Positions 7,898 through 17,637 of a stretch of DNA of 64,000 nt are shown here, piece after piece. The notes under the pieces were generated by a model. That model did not search any database and was not told the origin of the DNA. It saw only the letters and a list, made by a program, of their open reading frames with translations. Numbering within the stretch: the first letter of the stretch is position 1; each line of letters begins with the position of its first letter. Both the position numbers and the translations under genes were made by a program. Origin of the DNA: Halomonas sp. MCCC 1A13316 (GTDB lineage: Bacteria; Pseudomonadota; Gammaproteobacteria; Pseudomonadales; Halomonadaceae); NCBI RefSeq assembly GCF_014931605.1, contig NZ_CP053382.1, positions 3,720,001-3,784,000 of the forward strand. Reading direction: 5' to 3'.

Positions 7898-10606
7898 ATG
7901 CACATCCTCATGGAAAAGCTCGTCCCACCTGCGTTGCCCGCCACCGTGGTCGCCCGGGAACGGCTCAATGATCGCTTCGCACTCACTGAGCGAGTACGCC
8001 TGCAGGTGGTTCAGGCGCCGCCTGGCTATGGCAAAAGCACCCTGCTGGCCGAGCGCTTGCCGCGGCTGGAGCAACCGGCGGCCTGGCTACGCCTGGATAG
8101 TCGCGACGACGAGCCCGGGCGCTTCGCCGCCTATTTTCGTGAAGCCCTGGCCGGCCTGTGTCGTGAACTCGGCCTGGACGTCGAGCTGCCCCGCGTATAC
8201 GCGCCCGTGGCCGAGGCGATGGAAGGCTGGCTCGCTGCCCTGCCGCCCCGTTCCGATCCCGGCCGGATGGTGCTCGATGACTTTCAGCACCTGCGCCATC
8301 CGCAGATTCTGGAGTGCCTTCGCCACTGGCTACGCCACCAACCGCCCTGGCTGACCCTGACGCTTGCCTCACGCACCCGTCCCGACCTGGGGGTGTCCGA
8401 ACTGCGGCTGTGCGGTGAACTGGAGGAGATCGGCCTGGCCGAGCTGGCCTTCGATGCCGAGGAGGCGCAGACGCTGTGTGCCGAGCAGCTCAGCTTCCCA
8501 CCCACCCGGGTCAGCCTGGAGCGCGCTCTGCGTCGCACCGGGGGCTGGCCACTGGCGCTGGTCTGGCTGATCGAGCGCACAACTACCCGGGCCGCCTTCG
8601 ATAGCCTGCTCGAGCGCCTCGATGGCAGCCATCCAGACTTCGTCGCCTGGTTCGACGAACTGCTCGAATCCAATATCGATGCCCAGGACCACCCATTGCT
8701 GCTGCAGCTCGGCGTACTGGAGCGCTTCTCGCCCAACCTGGTGGCCCGGCTACTGGAGGGCGAACGACTCTCGCAACGCCTGGAGGCGCTCGTCCGGGCC
8801 GGCGTCTTTCTCGAAAGAGTCGAGCCTCATGCCCAATGGTTTCGCTTCCATCCGCTGTTTTCCGGCTACCTGCGTCATCGTCGCCACGAACTCAGCCTGG
8901 CGACCCAGCACGAGTTGCACCAGCGAGCTAGCAATGCCTGGCTGCGCCTGGGCAACCCGGCCCTGGCACTGGCCCAGGCCATCGAGGCCGAGGCACCCGA
9001 GCCGCTGGCCGAACTGCTCGGGCAAGAGGGGCCCGCCCTGTTGGCCAACGGCCACTTCTCGCTGCTAGCACGCGGGCTCGCCGCACTCGGCGTTACGCGG
9101 CTGGTCGGTTCACCCCGGCTGACACTGCTGCATGGTTGGGCCACCCACGCCCAATACCACTTCGACCGCACCCGCCAGGCCATCGACTGGATCGAGTCGC
9201 AGCTCGAGGAACCCGACTGGGCGGCGCTGGCCGCCGAGTTCGCCACCTTGCGCGCGCAGCTGGCGATCAACGAGGGCGACGCCGAGCGGGCGGCGCCCCT
9301 CGCCGAACGGGCGCTGACCCTGCCACCCCGCTATCTGGCCACCACGCCGCTGACCGCCGCGGCGATTCTCGGCGAGGCCCGCTTTGTTCAGGGGCAACTC
9401 GAAGAATCGCTACAGCGCATTCGCAACGTGGAACGCGAGGCAAGCCGCCTCGGCGACGACCAGATGTTGCTGTGGGCGCTGTGCCACCAGTCGGAGACAC
9501 TGGTGGCACAGGGGCGCCTGCAAGCCGCCCACGACGTGCAGGAGCGCGCCATCGCTCATGTCGAACGCTGTGGGCTCGATCGCCTGCCGGTGACGGAGTT
9601 TCTCTATCGCATCCGCAGCCAGCTGCTGTGGGAGTGGCAGCGCCTGGAAGAATCGGAGCAGGCGGCGCTGAAGGGAATCGAAGTGCTCGATACCCAAGGC
9701 GAATGCTGGACTCTGCAGTGCCACATCAGCCTGGCCAAGGTGGCGCTCTCGCGCGGCGACCAAGCCCAGTGCGCCGACCAGGTCCGTCGCCTGCGCAAAA
9801 TTCTCGTACAAGGCGACTACCACATCGACTGGCAGGCCAATGCCCATGCCACCCTGATCGCCTGGTGGCAGGCCAACGGCGACCTCGACGCCGTGGCCCG
9901 CTGGCTGCATGAAGCACCGCCCGGCGAGCCGGCACGAGCCACCAACCACTTCGCCCAGTGCAACCTGCGCAACCACGCCCGTGCGCTGACACTGCTCGGC
10001 CGCTTCGACGAAGCCGAAGCGCTGCTCGTCGAGCTGGAACGACAGACCGAACGTCTGGGGCTGGTCACCGATGCCAACCGCAATCGGCTGTGCCTGGCGG
10101 CGCTGGCCTGGCAGCGTGGACAGCACGAAGCAGCGTTGGAGCACCTGCGCCAGGCGCTGGCATTGGCCACCCGCACCGCGCTGACCGGCAGCTTCCTGCG
10201 CCTGGGCCAGGCGCTGGCCGAGATGCTCGAACGACTGCTCCTCGACGACACGCTGGAGCCACTGGCCCGAGGTCATGCCGAACGGCTGGTGAGCCTGACC
10301 AGGCGCCAGCGCGAGTTCGGTCGCGCCGTACGGCTGATGCTCGACGACTCGGTAATCGCCGACATCGTCTCCCGCCCCGACGTGCCGGAGCTTATCCGCA
10401 CCTCGCCCTTAACCCGCCGGGAATGGCAGATTCTCGGCCTGATCCACGCCGGACTTTCCAACGAACAGATCGCCGAGCAACTCGCGGTGGCGCCGACCAC
10501 GGTCAAGACGCATATCCGCAGCCTTTACCAGAAGCAGCACATCCGACGCCGCGAGGAGGCCATCGCTCTGGCTGGCGAGCTGCTCTCGCGCATCCAGGGG
10601 GTGTAG
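7898..10606 (+). CDS. malT: MalT-like ATP-dependent LuxR-family activator
   Basis: A 902-residue STAND-ATPase activator of the MalT/LAL type. The N-terminus has the MalT-like KLVPPALPATVVARERL opening, followed by Walker A APPGYGKST near residue 40, then NB-ARC-like and helical regions, a TPR-like superhelical sensor (about 400-780), and a C-terminal LuxR HTH (LTRREWQILGLIHAGLSNEQ) near 830. The frame is open back to 7796, but that region overlaps the kbl terminator, so I prefer the ATG at 7898 (7910 also possible). Adjacent to alpha-glucosidase and maltose ABC genes whose promoters carry MalT boxes; it most likely activates them in response to maltotriose or a related sugar. The exact inducer is unknown. 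Confidence 0.88.
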   Translation: MHILMEKLVPPALPATVVARERLNDRFALTERVRLQVVQAPPGYGKSTLLAERLPRLEQPAAWLRLDSRDDEPGRFAAYFREALAGLCRELGLDVELPRVYAPVAEAMEGWLAALPPRSDPGRMVLDDFQHLRHPQILECLRHWLRHQPPWLTLTLASRTRPDLGVSELRLCGELEEIGLAELAFDAEEAQTLCAEQLSFPPTRVSLERALRRTGGWPLALVWLIERTTTRAAFDSLLERLDGSHPDFVAWFDELLESNIDAQDHPLLLQLGVLERFSPNLVARLLEGERLSQRLEALVRAGVFLERVEPHAQWFRFHPLFSGYLRHRRHELSLATQHELHQRASNAWLRLGNPALALAQAIEAEAPEPLAELLGQEGPALLANGHFSLLARGLAALGVTRLVGSPRLTLLHGWATHAQYHFDRTRQAIDWIESQLEEPDWAALAAEFATLRAQLAINEGDAERAAPLAERALTLPPRYLATTPLTAAAILGEARFVQGQLEESLQRIRNVEREASRLGDDQMLLWALCHQSETLVAQGRLQAAHDVQERAIAHVERCGLDRLPVTEFLYRIRSQLLWEWQRLEESEQAALKGIEVLDTQGECWTLQCHISLAKVALSRGDQAQCADQVRRLRKILVQGDYHIDWQANAHATLIAWWQANGDLDAVARWLHEAPPGEPARATNHFAQCNLRNHARALTLLGRFDEAEALLVELERQTERLGLVTDANRNRLCLAALAWQRGQHEAALEHLRQALALATRTALTGSFLRLGQALAEMLERLLLDDTLEPLARGHAERLVSLTRRQREFGRAVRLMLDDSVIADIVSRPDVPELIRTSPLTRREWQILGLIHAGLSNEQIAEQLAVAPTTVKTHIRSLYQKQHIRRREEAIALAGELLSRIQGV

Positions 10607-10624
10607 AGCGACCGGCTGCCTGCG

Positions 10625-10675
10625 CCTCATCCCCCCTCCTACGCCTATCCTCCTCGGTGGGCAGAGGATTCCTCC
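10625..10675 (-). promoter_or_regulatory. Cluster of three MalT boxes upstream of the alpha-glucosidase gene
   Basis: On the minus strand an exact MalT box GGGGATGAGG lies at 10634-10625. Two further sites keep the core GGAGGA at 10653-10648 and 10675-10670. The core spacing is 21 and 22 bp, two DNA turns, as expected for cooperative MalT binding. The consensus GGGGA(T/G)GAGG is established for enterobacterial MalT. All three sites are in the 136-bp gap before the GH13 gene. Confidence 0.75.
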
Positions 10676-10742
10676 CGTCATCGGTCGCGTCACCATCGCC
10701 TGCATGCTTCACGTATCCACACCATGGCGACAAGGACAACAG

Positions 10743-12419
10743 ATGAACGCACAGCATGTACTCGGCAAGCAGGGGCAGGAGTGGTGGCGCGGCGCGGTGA
10801 TCTACCAGATCTATCCGCGCAGCTTCATGGACAGCAACGGTGATGGTATCGGCGACCTGCCGGGAGTAACCGCAAAGATCGACTACATCGCCTCGCTGGG
10901 TGTCGATGCCATCTGGCTCTCGCCCTTCTTCACCTCGCCGATGCAGGATTTTGGCTACGATGTATCCGACTATCGCGGCGTCGACCCCATGTTCGGCACA
11001 CTCGACGACTTCGACCGCCTGGTGGAGGCGGCCCACGCTCGCGGACTCAAGGTCACCATCGACCAGGTACTCTCCCACACCTCCGACCAGCACCCCTGGT
11101 TCGCCGAGAGCCGAGCCAACCGCGACAACCCCAAGGCCGATTGGTACGTGTGGGCCGACGCCAAGCCCGATGGCTCGCCGCCCACCAACTGGCAATCGGT
11201 ATTCGGTGGCAGCTCCTGGCAGTGGGACACCCGCCGCTGCCAGTACTACCTGCACAACTTCCTCGTCAGCCAGCCGGACCTCAACTTCCGCAATCCCGAG
11301 GTGGTCGACGCCATTCTTGGCGAAGTACGCTTCTGGCTCGAACGCGGTGTCGACGGCTTCCGCCTGGATGCAGTGAATTTCTGCACCCACGGCGAACTCG
11401 AGGACAACCCACCGCGTACCCAGGCAGTTGAGAGCTTCCTCGGGGTGCGGCCGGATAACCCCTACGGCTTCCAGCAGCATCTCCACGACAAGACCCAACC
11501 GGAGAACTTGGACTTCCTGGAGAAATTGCGCGCCCTGCTCGACGAATATCCCGGCACCACCAGCGTCGGCGAAGTGGGAGACGACGACTCGCTTAATGTG
11601 ATGGCGGCCTATACCCAGGGCGGCAACCGACTGCACATGGCCTACTCCTTCGACCTGCTGGGTGAGCGCCACGACCCCGAGTTCCTGCACCGAACCATGA
11701 CCGCCATGGAAGAGCGCATCGGCGACGGCTGGCCATGCTGGGCGCTGGGCAACCACGACGTTTCCCGGGTCGCCACGCGCTGGCAAGCCGAAGGCGATCT
11801 GGCCAAGCTGCGCCTTTATATGGCCTTCCTGCTGACCCAGCGCGGCAGCGTCTGTCTGTACCAGGGCGAAGAGTTGGGCCTGCCCGAAGCCGAGCTGACC
11901 CTGGAGCAACTGGTCGACCCGGCCGGCCTCACCTTCTGGCCGGCCTACAAGGGCCGCGACGGCTGCCGAACGCCGCATCCATGGTGCGGCGACACGCTTC
12001 ACGGCGATTTTTCCCACGGCGAACCTTGGCTGCCGGTACCCGACGAGCACCTGGACCTGGCCATGAAGCAGCAGGATGGCGATCTCGATTCGCTGCTCAA
12101 CGCCTACCGCGCCTTCCTCGCCTTCCGCCGCGAGCACGTGGCGCTGGTGCAGGGCGGGGTCCGCTACCATCCGGTGCGCGACGGCGTACTCTGCCTGGAG
12201 CGCCACCACCCGACCCAGCACCCCGGCGAGCGGCTGCTGGTGGCTCTCAACTTCAGCGACGCCCACCGCGAACTTTCGGCGCCACGCAAGGCGGGCCCGC
12301 TCGATGACGCTCCCGCCCTGGTCAACGGCACCTGGAGTGCAGGCAAGGTTCAGCTACCGCCCCACGGGATCGCCATCGCCCGCTGCCCGGCGCAGGAGGA
12401 GATCATATGGGACGTTTGA
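10743..12419 (+). CDS. GH13 alpha-glucosidase
   Basis: A 558-residue glycoside hydrolase family 13 enzyme (oligo-1,6-glucosidase/alpha-glucosidase group) with the opening WWRGAVIYQIYPRSF. The catalytic nucleophile is Asp209 in GFRLDAVNF, the acid/base Glu277 in SVGEVGDDD, and the transition-state Asp339 in GNHD. It resembles the halophilic alpha-glucosidase known from Halomonas. There is no signal peptide, so it acts in the cytoplasm on sugars imported by the MalEFGK transporter. The ATG at 10743 is chosen for the AAGGA upstream; the frame extends to 10704 without a ribosome site. malK overlaps its end by 13 nt, indicating an operon. Confidence 0.95.
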   Translation: MNAQHVLGKQGQEWWRGAVIYQIYPRSFMDSNGDGIGDLPGVTAKIDYIASLGVDAIWLSPFFTSPMQDFGYDVSDYRGVDPMFGTLDDFDRLVEAAHARGLKVTIDQVLSHTSDQHPWFAESRANRDNPKADWYVWADAKPDGSPPTNWQSVFGGSSWQWDTRRCQYYLHNFLVSQPDLNFRNPEVVDAILGEVRFWLERGVDGFRLDAVNFCTHGELEDNPPRTQAVESFLGVRPDNPYGFQQHLHDKTQPENLDFLEKLRALLDEYPGTTSVGEVGDDDSLNVMAAYTQGGNRLHMAYSFDLLGERHDPEFLHRTMTAMEERIGDGWPCWALGNHDVSRVATRWQAEGDLAKLRLYMAFLLTQRGSVCLYQGEELGLPEAELTLEQLVDPAGLTFWPAYKGRDGCRTPHPWCGDTLHGDFSHGEPWLPVPDEHLDLAMKQQDGDLDSLLNAYRAFLAFRREHVALVQGGVRYHPVRDGVLCLERHHPTQHPGERLLVALNFSDAHRELSAPRKAGPLDDAPALVNGTWSAGKVQLPPHGIAIARCPAQEEIIWDV

Positions 12420-13522
12420 CGCTTGCCGGCATCGGCAAGGAATACGAGGGGGTCGTGGTCTCCCGCGACATCGACCTGACCATCGAAGACGGCGAGTTCG
12501 TCGTCTTCGTCGGCCCCTCCGGCTGTGGCAAGTCGACCTTGCTGCGCATGATCGCAGGGCTCGAGGAGATCAGCCGCGGTGAGATGCGCCTCGATGGCGA
12601 GCGCATCAACGAGCTACCGCCGCAGGAGCGCGACATCGGCATGGTGTTTCAGTCCTACGCGCTCTACCCGCACATGACGGTGGCCGAGAACATGGCCTTC
12701 GGCCTCAAGCTGGCACGCACCGACAAGACCGAGATTCGCCGCCGGGTGCAGCACGCCGCGGAAATGCTGCACCTCGGCGAGCTGCTCGAGCGCAAGCCCA
12801 AGGTGCTTTCCGGCGGGCAGCGTCAGCGGGTGGCCATCGGCCGCACCCTGGTCAAGGAACCGGCGGTATTCCTGTTCGATGAGCCGCTCTCCAACCTCGA
12901 CGCTGCGTTACGGGTCGACATGCGCGTGCAGATCGCCGAACTGCACCGACGACTGGGCGCCACCATGATCTACGTGACTCACGACCAGGTGGAGGCAATG
13001 ACGCTGGCCGATCGCATCGTGCTGCTTGCCGGCGGACGCATCGCCCAGGTCGGCGCACCGCTGGCGCTTTACCATTATCCCGCCACCCTTGAAGTGGCGC
13101 GCTTCATCGGCTCACCACGCATCAATCTCCTGCCGGTTCAGGTGCTCGACCCCGGCCGCCAGCGCACCGCTGTACGCCTGCCCAATGGCGAGACGCTCGC
13201 AGTGGCGGTGGACGGCACCCGTCTCAGAGCCGGCGACAGTGCCACCCTGGCGGTACGCGCCGAGGACTTCGTCGAGCCCCAGGAAGCCGACGCACGCCTG
13301 GCAGCGCGGCTGATGGTGGCCGAGAAGCTCGGCTACGAGACTCTCGTCCACCTGAAAGTGGAAGGCGTCGAGGAAACCTTGGCTCAACGCCTGGACGGCC
13401 TGGCCGTGCTGGAAAAGGAACAAAGAATCGAGCTTGGCCTCACCGGCGAGCGCTGCCACCTGTTCGCGAACGACGGCACGGCCTGCCCGCGGCAGGTGCG
13501 AATACCAGGCGTTACCCACTAG
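12407..13522 (+). CDS. malK: Maltose/alpha-glucoside ABC transporter ATP-binding protein
   Basis: A 371-residue MalK/UgpC-type ATPase. Walker A GPSGCGKST (residues 36-44), signature LSGGQRQR near 133 and Walker B VFLFDEP followed by the D-loop SNLD are intact. The C-terminal OB-fold (TOBE) regulatory region of about 130 residues follows. The start has a strong AGGAGGAG site and lies inside the end of the alpha-glucosidase gene. It must pair with MalF and MalG encoded convergently on the other strand. In enterobacteria MalK also restrains MalT, which is possible here but not shown. Confidence 0.95.
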   Translation: MGRLTLAGIGKEYEGVVVSRDIDLTIEDGEFVVFVGPSGCGKSTLLRMIAGLEEISRGEMRLDGERINELPPQERDIGMVFQSYALYPHMTVAENMAFGLKLARTDKTEIRRRVQHAAEMLHLGELLERKPKVLSGGQRQRVAIGRTLVKEPAVFLFDEPLSNLDAALRVDMRVQIAELHRRLGATMIYVTHDQVEAMTLADRIVLLAGGRIAQVGAPLALYHYPATLEVARFIGSPRINLLPVQVLDPGRQRTAVRLPNGETLAVAVDGTRLRAGDSATLAVRAEDFVEPQEADARLAARLMVAEKLGYETLVHLKVEGVEETLAQRLDGLAVLEKEQRIELGLTGERCHLFANDGTACPRQVRIPGVTH

Positions 13523-13545
13523 CACCAGCAACCACGGCTACCAAC

Positions 13546-13577
13546 GGCGCCCCGATCTCGTCAGAGGTCGGGGCGCC
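13546..13577. terminator. Hairpin between convergent malK and malG
   Basis: A stem of 14 paired positions (13546-13559 with 13564-13577, one G-T pair) around loop GTCA, with perfect GC-rich outer arms GGCGCCCCGA/TCGGGGCGCC. It lies in the 95-bp gap between convergent operons. The T-run is short on both sides, so termination efficiency is uncertain. Confidence 0.6.
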
Positions 13578-13617
13578 TTGCTACCGAGCGCAACCAGTAT
13601 TCGATTCGCGTTTGTTG

Positions 13618-14508
13618 TTAACCCTTCACCCCGCCCGCCGTCAGCCCGCCGATGATCCAGCGCTGGCAGATCAGAAACGCCATGGTAATGGGCAGGCCGG
13701 AGAGTACCGCGGCGGCGGCGAAGTTGCCCCAGCGCTGGTTGTGGTCGGCGAGGTACTGCTGGGCGCCTACCGCCAGCGTCAGCTTGTGTTCGTCGACGAG
13801 CAGCACTGAGGCCATGGGGTACTCCATGATGCTCATGACAAAGGCGAGGATGAACACCACCACCAGGATCGGCAGCGACAGCGGCAGCAGGATGTAGCGG
13901 AACGCCTGCCAGGTGCTGGCGCCATCGACCATGGCGGCCTCCTCCAGCGAACCGTCGATGGATTCGAAGTAGCCCTTGATGGTCCAGATGTGCAGGGCCA
14001 CCGCCCCCAGCGAGGCAACGATCAGCGCGCCGTGGGTGTTGATGCCGAGCCAGCCGACGAACTGCCCCAGGCGGTCGAACAGGGCGTAGAGCGCCACCAG
14101 CGAGAGCACCGCGGGGAACATCTGGAATATCAGCATGCCCTTGAGAAGCGGCGCCTTACCGGCGAAGCGCATGCGGGCGAAGGCGTAGGCGCTGGTGGTG
14201 GAGAGCAGCACGACCAAAAGCGACGACACCAACGCCACTTTCACCGAGTTCCATAGCCACAGCAACACCGGGAAGGGCGGTTGCACCACGCTGCCGTCGG
14301 CGCGCTCCCAGGGAATGCCCAGTGCCAGCGCCCAGTGTTCCAGCGAGAAGTGCTCGGGAATCAGGCTGCCGCTGGCGAAGTTGCCCTCGCGGAAAGAGAT
14401 CGACATCACCAGCAGCAGCGGAAACAGAATCAGCACCAGGAAGCCGATCAGGGCAAGATGCGCCGCCAGCTTGCGGGCACGAATCGAACGAGGTTGAACC
14501 ATGGCCAT
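13618..14508 (-). CDS. malG: Maltose ABC transporter permease MalG
   Basis: A 296-residue inner-membrane permease with six predicted membrane spans and the cytoplasmic EAA loop ([20 protein letters not shown]) that docks onto MalK. Length and end motif ([10 protein letters not shown]) match MalG. AGGAG precedes the ATG. It follows malF after a 26-nt gap and ends the malEFG transcript, facing malK across the hairpin at 13546-13577. Confidence 0.95.
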   Translation of the reverse strand: MAMVQPRSIRARKLAAHLALIGFLVLILFPLLLVMSISFREGNFASGSLIPEHFSLEHWALALGIPWERADGSVVQPPFPVLLWLWNSVKVALVSSLLVVLLSTTSAYAFARMRFAGKAPLLKGMLIFQMFPAVLSLVALYALFDRLGQFVGWLGINTHGALIVASLGAVALHIWTIKGYFESIDGSLEEAAMVDGASTWQAFRYILLPLSLPILVVVFILAFVMSIMEYPMASVLLVDEHKLTLAVGAQQYLADHNQRWGNFAAAAVLSGLPITMAFLICQRWIIGGLTAGGVKG

Positions 14509-14534
14509 GACGAATTCTCCTGTGACCTTGCGAA

Positions 14535-16058
14535 TCAGACCCTGACCTTGGCCAGGCGCAGGTTGAGCAGCGCCAGCCCCGCCACCAGCACGAAGATCAG
14601 TGTGGCGATGGCGGCGGCCAGACCGAAGTCCTGCCCGGCATCCTGAAAGGCGATGCGATAGGTGTAGCTCACCAGCAGGTCGGTGGTGCCCGCCGGCGTG
14701 CTGGCGCCGAGGATGTCGGGGTTGCCCCCGGTAAGCAGGGCGATCAGCACGAAATTGTTGAAGTTAAAGGCGAAGCAGGCAATCAGCAGTGGCGTGAGTG
14801 GCTTGAGGATCAACGGCAGAGTAATCTGAAACAGGTTAGTAAGCGGTCCTCCGCCATCCACCGCCGAAGCCTCGTAGAGATCCCTGGGGATCGACTGGGT
14901 CAAGCCCATGCACAGCAGCAGCATGTAGGGGTAGCCGAGCCAGGTATTGACGATCAACAGCATGCTGCGGGCCAGCCAGGGGTCGGTGAACCAGTCGGGG
15001 CGAATGCCGAACAGGGCATCGAGAATCAGGTTCACCTCGCCGAAGTGCTGGTTGAACATACCTTTGAAGATCAGGATCGAGATGAACGCCGGCACCGCGT
15101 AGGGCAGGATCAGCAGTGTACGGTAGAGCGCCTTGCCACGCAGTTGGTCCCACTGCAGCAGCGAAGCGAGGGCGAAGCCGACCATCAGCGTGAATACCAC
15201 GGTGAGCCCGGCGAAGACGAAGGTCCAGACGAAGATCTGCAGGAAGGGGCCACGAATGTGGGGATCGAGGAAGATCCGGGCGTAGTTGTCGAGGCCCACC
15301 GCCACCGGCCAGCCCGGGGTGATGCGTTCGCCGTCGTCGACGACGAAGAAACCCGTCTCTCTATCAGCGATCAGTAGCCGGTCGTCGCGCCGGTCGTAAA
15401 GGCTACCGTTAGCGCGGATCTCATAGCGCTCTAGCATCGGCGCAAAGTGGCGCAGCCCGGCCATGTGCAGCTCGAGCCCATCATGTGTCGTCAGCACCAG
15501 GTTCTGCAGCGCGGCGCGGCTGGCGATCACATCGCGCATCGCCAGTGGCTCACCGGCCGGCTCGTCTTCTGCCGGCTGGACGGCGACATGACGGCGTTCA
15601 TCACCTTCGAGCGAGATCGGTCCGGTGACGAAATGCGTCACACCACGTAGCGCTGCCTCGGCTCCCGCCGCGTCCTGGCCCGCGTTCATGCCAGATTCGC
15701 TCGGGCGACCCTCACGCTCCAGATAGAGTCGCACGCCTTGGTCGGTGCGGTAGAGCTGGAAGCCGAAGGTGGCGCTCTCCTCCTGGTAGGTTCGCGAGAG
15801 CAGTTGGCTGCGCACCCGCTCCTCGCTGAGCAGGTTGCTGGAGCTGTAGTTGCTGAAGCTGATGCCGATGGTATAGAGCAACGGAAAGATGACGAACAGC
15901 GCCATGCCGGCCACCGCGGGAAAGATGTAGCGATGGCTCATCAGTTGGCGGCGGGTGAAGACCACGCCCAGGGCGGCGCCGAACACCAGAAACAACAGGG
16001 CAAAAATCGGCTGGCCGTTGAGGTGGAAGGCGAGCACCAACCACAGCAGGGCCAGCAC
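14535..16058 (-). CDS. malF: Maltose ABC transporter permease MalF, 5' end disrupted
   Basis: A 507-residue reading frame with the MalF features: N-terminal membrane helices, a large periplasmic P2 domain (about residues 60-240), core permease helices and the EAA loop ([20 protein letters not shown]). The natural start appears to be the ATG at 16160, with AGGACC upstream. The frame from it is interrupted by TAA at 16101-16103 (codon 20) and then continues in the same frame into MalF. The first start after the stop is GTG 16058, inside the first membrane helix and without a ribosome site. Either the gene is a nonsense mutant, or it is read from a weak downstream start, or the base is a sequencing error. 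Confidence 0.85.
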   Translation of the reverse strand: MLALLWLVLAFHLNGQPIFALLFLVFGAALGVVFTRRQLMSHRYIFPAVAGMALFVIFPLLYTIGISFSNYSSSNLLSEERVRSQLLSRTYQEESATFGFQLYRTDQGVRLYLEREGRPSESGMNAGQDAAGAEAALRGVTHFVTGPISLEGDERRHVAVQPAEDEPAGEPLAMRDVIASRAALQNLVLTTHDGLELHMAGLRHFAPMLERYEIRANGSLYDRRDDRLLIADRETGFFVVDDGERITPGWPVAVGLDNYARIFLDPHIRGPFLQIFVWTFVFAGLTVVFTLMVGFALASLLQWDQLRGKALYRTLLILPYAVPAFISILIFKGMFNQHFGEVNLILDALFGIRPDWFTDPWLARSMLLIVNTWLGYPYMLLLCMGLTQSIPRDLYEASAVDGGGPLTNLFQITLPLILKPLTPLLIACFAFNFNNFVLIALLTGGNPDILGASTPAGTTDLLVSYTYRIAFQDAGQDFGLAAAIATLIFVLVAGLALLNLRLAKVRV

Positions 16059-16100
16059 TAGGGCCGCGATCAGGCCACGCAGCGCCCAGCGGGTATAGCG

Positions 16101-16160
16101 TTAGGCCGGATAGCGGGAACGGTGGCGCGGCAGCCCCCGGGAAGCATTGGTGGTATACAT
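16101..16160 (-). other. Stranded malF start segment ending in an in-frame TAA
   Basis: ATG at 16160 followed by 19 codons (MYTTNASRGLPRHRSRYPA) and TAA. The next in-frame residues [20 protein letters not shown] are the expected basic flank and first membrane span of MalF. A CAA-to-TAA change, for example, would create exactly this arrangement. Confidence 0.75.
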
Positions 16161-16220
16161 GAGCAGGTCCTGCTATTGGCCGGCAATACTGCCGCCGGCC
16201 GGACATTGAGCGCGAAGCGG

Positions 16221-17408
16221 TTACTGGCGCATGCGTCGCGCCGCGGCGTCCAGCGCTTCGCGCGGCGACTGGCGACCGCTGCCGATGTTCTGCAGTGCCG
16301 GCTCCATGGCCGCCCAGAAGGCCCCCATCTCGGGAATGTTGGGCATCGGCATGCCGAGCTCGGCGTTCTCCAGCGTGGCAGCGATGTTGGGGTCGCTCTC
16401 CAGTTCCTGCTGGTAATCGATGTGCGCCACGGCGCCCAGGGTGCCGTCGCCGTTGAAGGTGCGCATGCCCTCCTCGCTGAGCAGGTAGTTCTCGAGAAAT
16501 TCCACTGCGAGGAAGTCGTTGGGCGAGGCCGTGTTGATCATCGCCGCCTTCACGCCGAACATCGGCTTGGCGCGTTCGTCGCCCACTTTGGGCAGCAGTG
16601 CCACGCCGTAGTCGATGCCGCTGCGTTCGAGGTTGCTCCAGGCCCAGGGGCCACTGATCATGGTAGCCACTTCGCCGCGGTTGAAGCGCGTATCCATGAT
16701 GCTGTAGTCGGTGCCGCGCGGCAGCACGTCCCTCTCGATCAGTTCTACCAGCAGCTCGGCGCCCTGAATGGCACCGGCGTTGTTGACGCCGATGTCGTCG
16801 ACGTCGAAGCCCGCCTCGGTCTGGCGGAACGGGTAGCCGCCGTTGGCCGCCAGCAGTGTCCAGCCGTAGTAGGGTTCGCTATAGTCGAACAGGATCGCCT
16901 TTTTCCCCTGGCCGGCCAGCTCGGCGTCTAGCGCCGCGAGCTCCGCGAAGCTTTGCGGCGGCGTCTCGACCAGCGCCTTGTTGTAGATCAGCCCCAATGC
17001 CTCCACCGAGATCGGGTAACCGTAGTGCTCGCCGTTCCACAGCGTGGCATCCCAGGTGAATTCGAAGTAACGCTCGCGAAAATCATCGCCGGGAGAGATG
17101 GGAGCGAGCAGCCCGCTCTGGGCCCATTCGCCGATGCGATCGTGAGCCCAGATCACGATATCCGGCCCCTGGCCGCTGCCGGCGGCCTGCTGGTAGCGGT
17201 CGGTAAGGTTATCGGGATTGACCACCTCGACGGCGATGCCGGTGTCGTCGGTGAACTGGCGCGCCACCTCGCGGATGCCGTCGTCGCCCTTGTTTTCGCC
17301 CATCCAGATGGTCAGGCGGTCATCGTCGAAGGCGTGGGCGGAGAGAGAGAGGCCGCCGGCGAGCGCGGCCAGCAAGGTAACGCTCACAGCGTGGCGTGTC
17401 CAAGGCAT
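16221..17408 (-). CDS. malE: Maltose/maltodextrin-binding periplasmic protein
   Basis: A 395-residue solute-binding protein of the MalE type. The signal peptide ends SLSAHA around residue 26. The mature start DDRLTIWMGENKGDDGIREV and the segments FTDDTGIAVEV and DIVIWAHDRIGEWAQSGLL are characteristic of maltose-binding proteins. It delivers maltose or related alpha-glucosides to MalFGK. It is the first gene of the minus-strand malE-malF-malG operon; CGGAGG precedes the ATG, and a MalT box lies about 95 nt upstream. Confidence 0.96.
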   Translation of the reverse strand: MPWTRHAVSVTLLAALAGGLSLSAHAFDDDRLTIWMGENKGDDGIREVARQFTDDTGIAVEVVNPDNLTDRYQQAAGSGQGPDIVIWAHDRIGEWAQSGLLAPISPGDDFRERYFEFTWDATLWNGEHYGYPISVEALGLIYNKALVETPPQSFAELAALDAELAGQGKKAILFDYSEPYYGWTLLAANGGYPFRQTEAGFDVDDIGVNNAGAIQGAELLVELIERDVLPRGTDYSIMDTRFNRGEVATMISGPWAWSNLERSGIDYGVALLPKVGDERAKPMFGVKAAMINTASPNDFLAVEFLENYLLSEEGMRTFNGDGTLGAVAHIDYQQELESDPNIAATLENAELGMPMPNIPEMGAFWAAMEPALQNIGSGRQSPREALDAAARRMRQ

Positions 17409-17637
17409 TGGAGAACCTCCGGGTTGTTGTTATCGATGCCACTGCCGTTGCGGCGCGGCGAAGCGAACCCGTCCAGCCTCGCCAATCGCGGCGCAGGCGT
17501 CCTCCTCCCCGTAGGGCGTAGCAGCGGCGTAAGTGAAGGGCGTAGGGCGGGAGTAGCGTCGGCGAGGCGGTGGGCACCTCGGCGGGAAAAGAAGCGGGCG
17601 GCAGCGCGAAGATGCCGCCCGATGGGTTCAGCCCGGT
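17409..17637. other. malE upstream region (non-coding)
   Basis: A 229-bp gap between malE and the DUF305 gene, both on minus. It holds the exact MalT box at 17501-17510 and several GTAGGGCG-like repeats (for example at 17511 and about 17540). I see no gene in it. Confidence 0.6.
17501..17510 (-). promoter_or_regulatory. MalT box upstream of malE
   Basis: The minus strand reads GGGGAGGAGG, an exact match to the consensus GGGGA(T/G)GAGG. It lies about 95 nt before the malE start, in the same orientation relative to the minus strand as the boxes before the alpha-glucosidase gene. Confidence 0.72.

Noticed and set aside
10503..12266. A 587-codon open frame on the minus strand
   Set aside because: Antisense to the alpha-glucosidase gene, with no recognisable domain.
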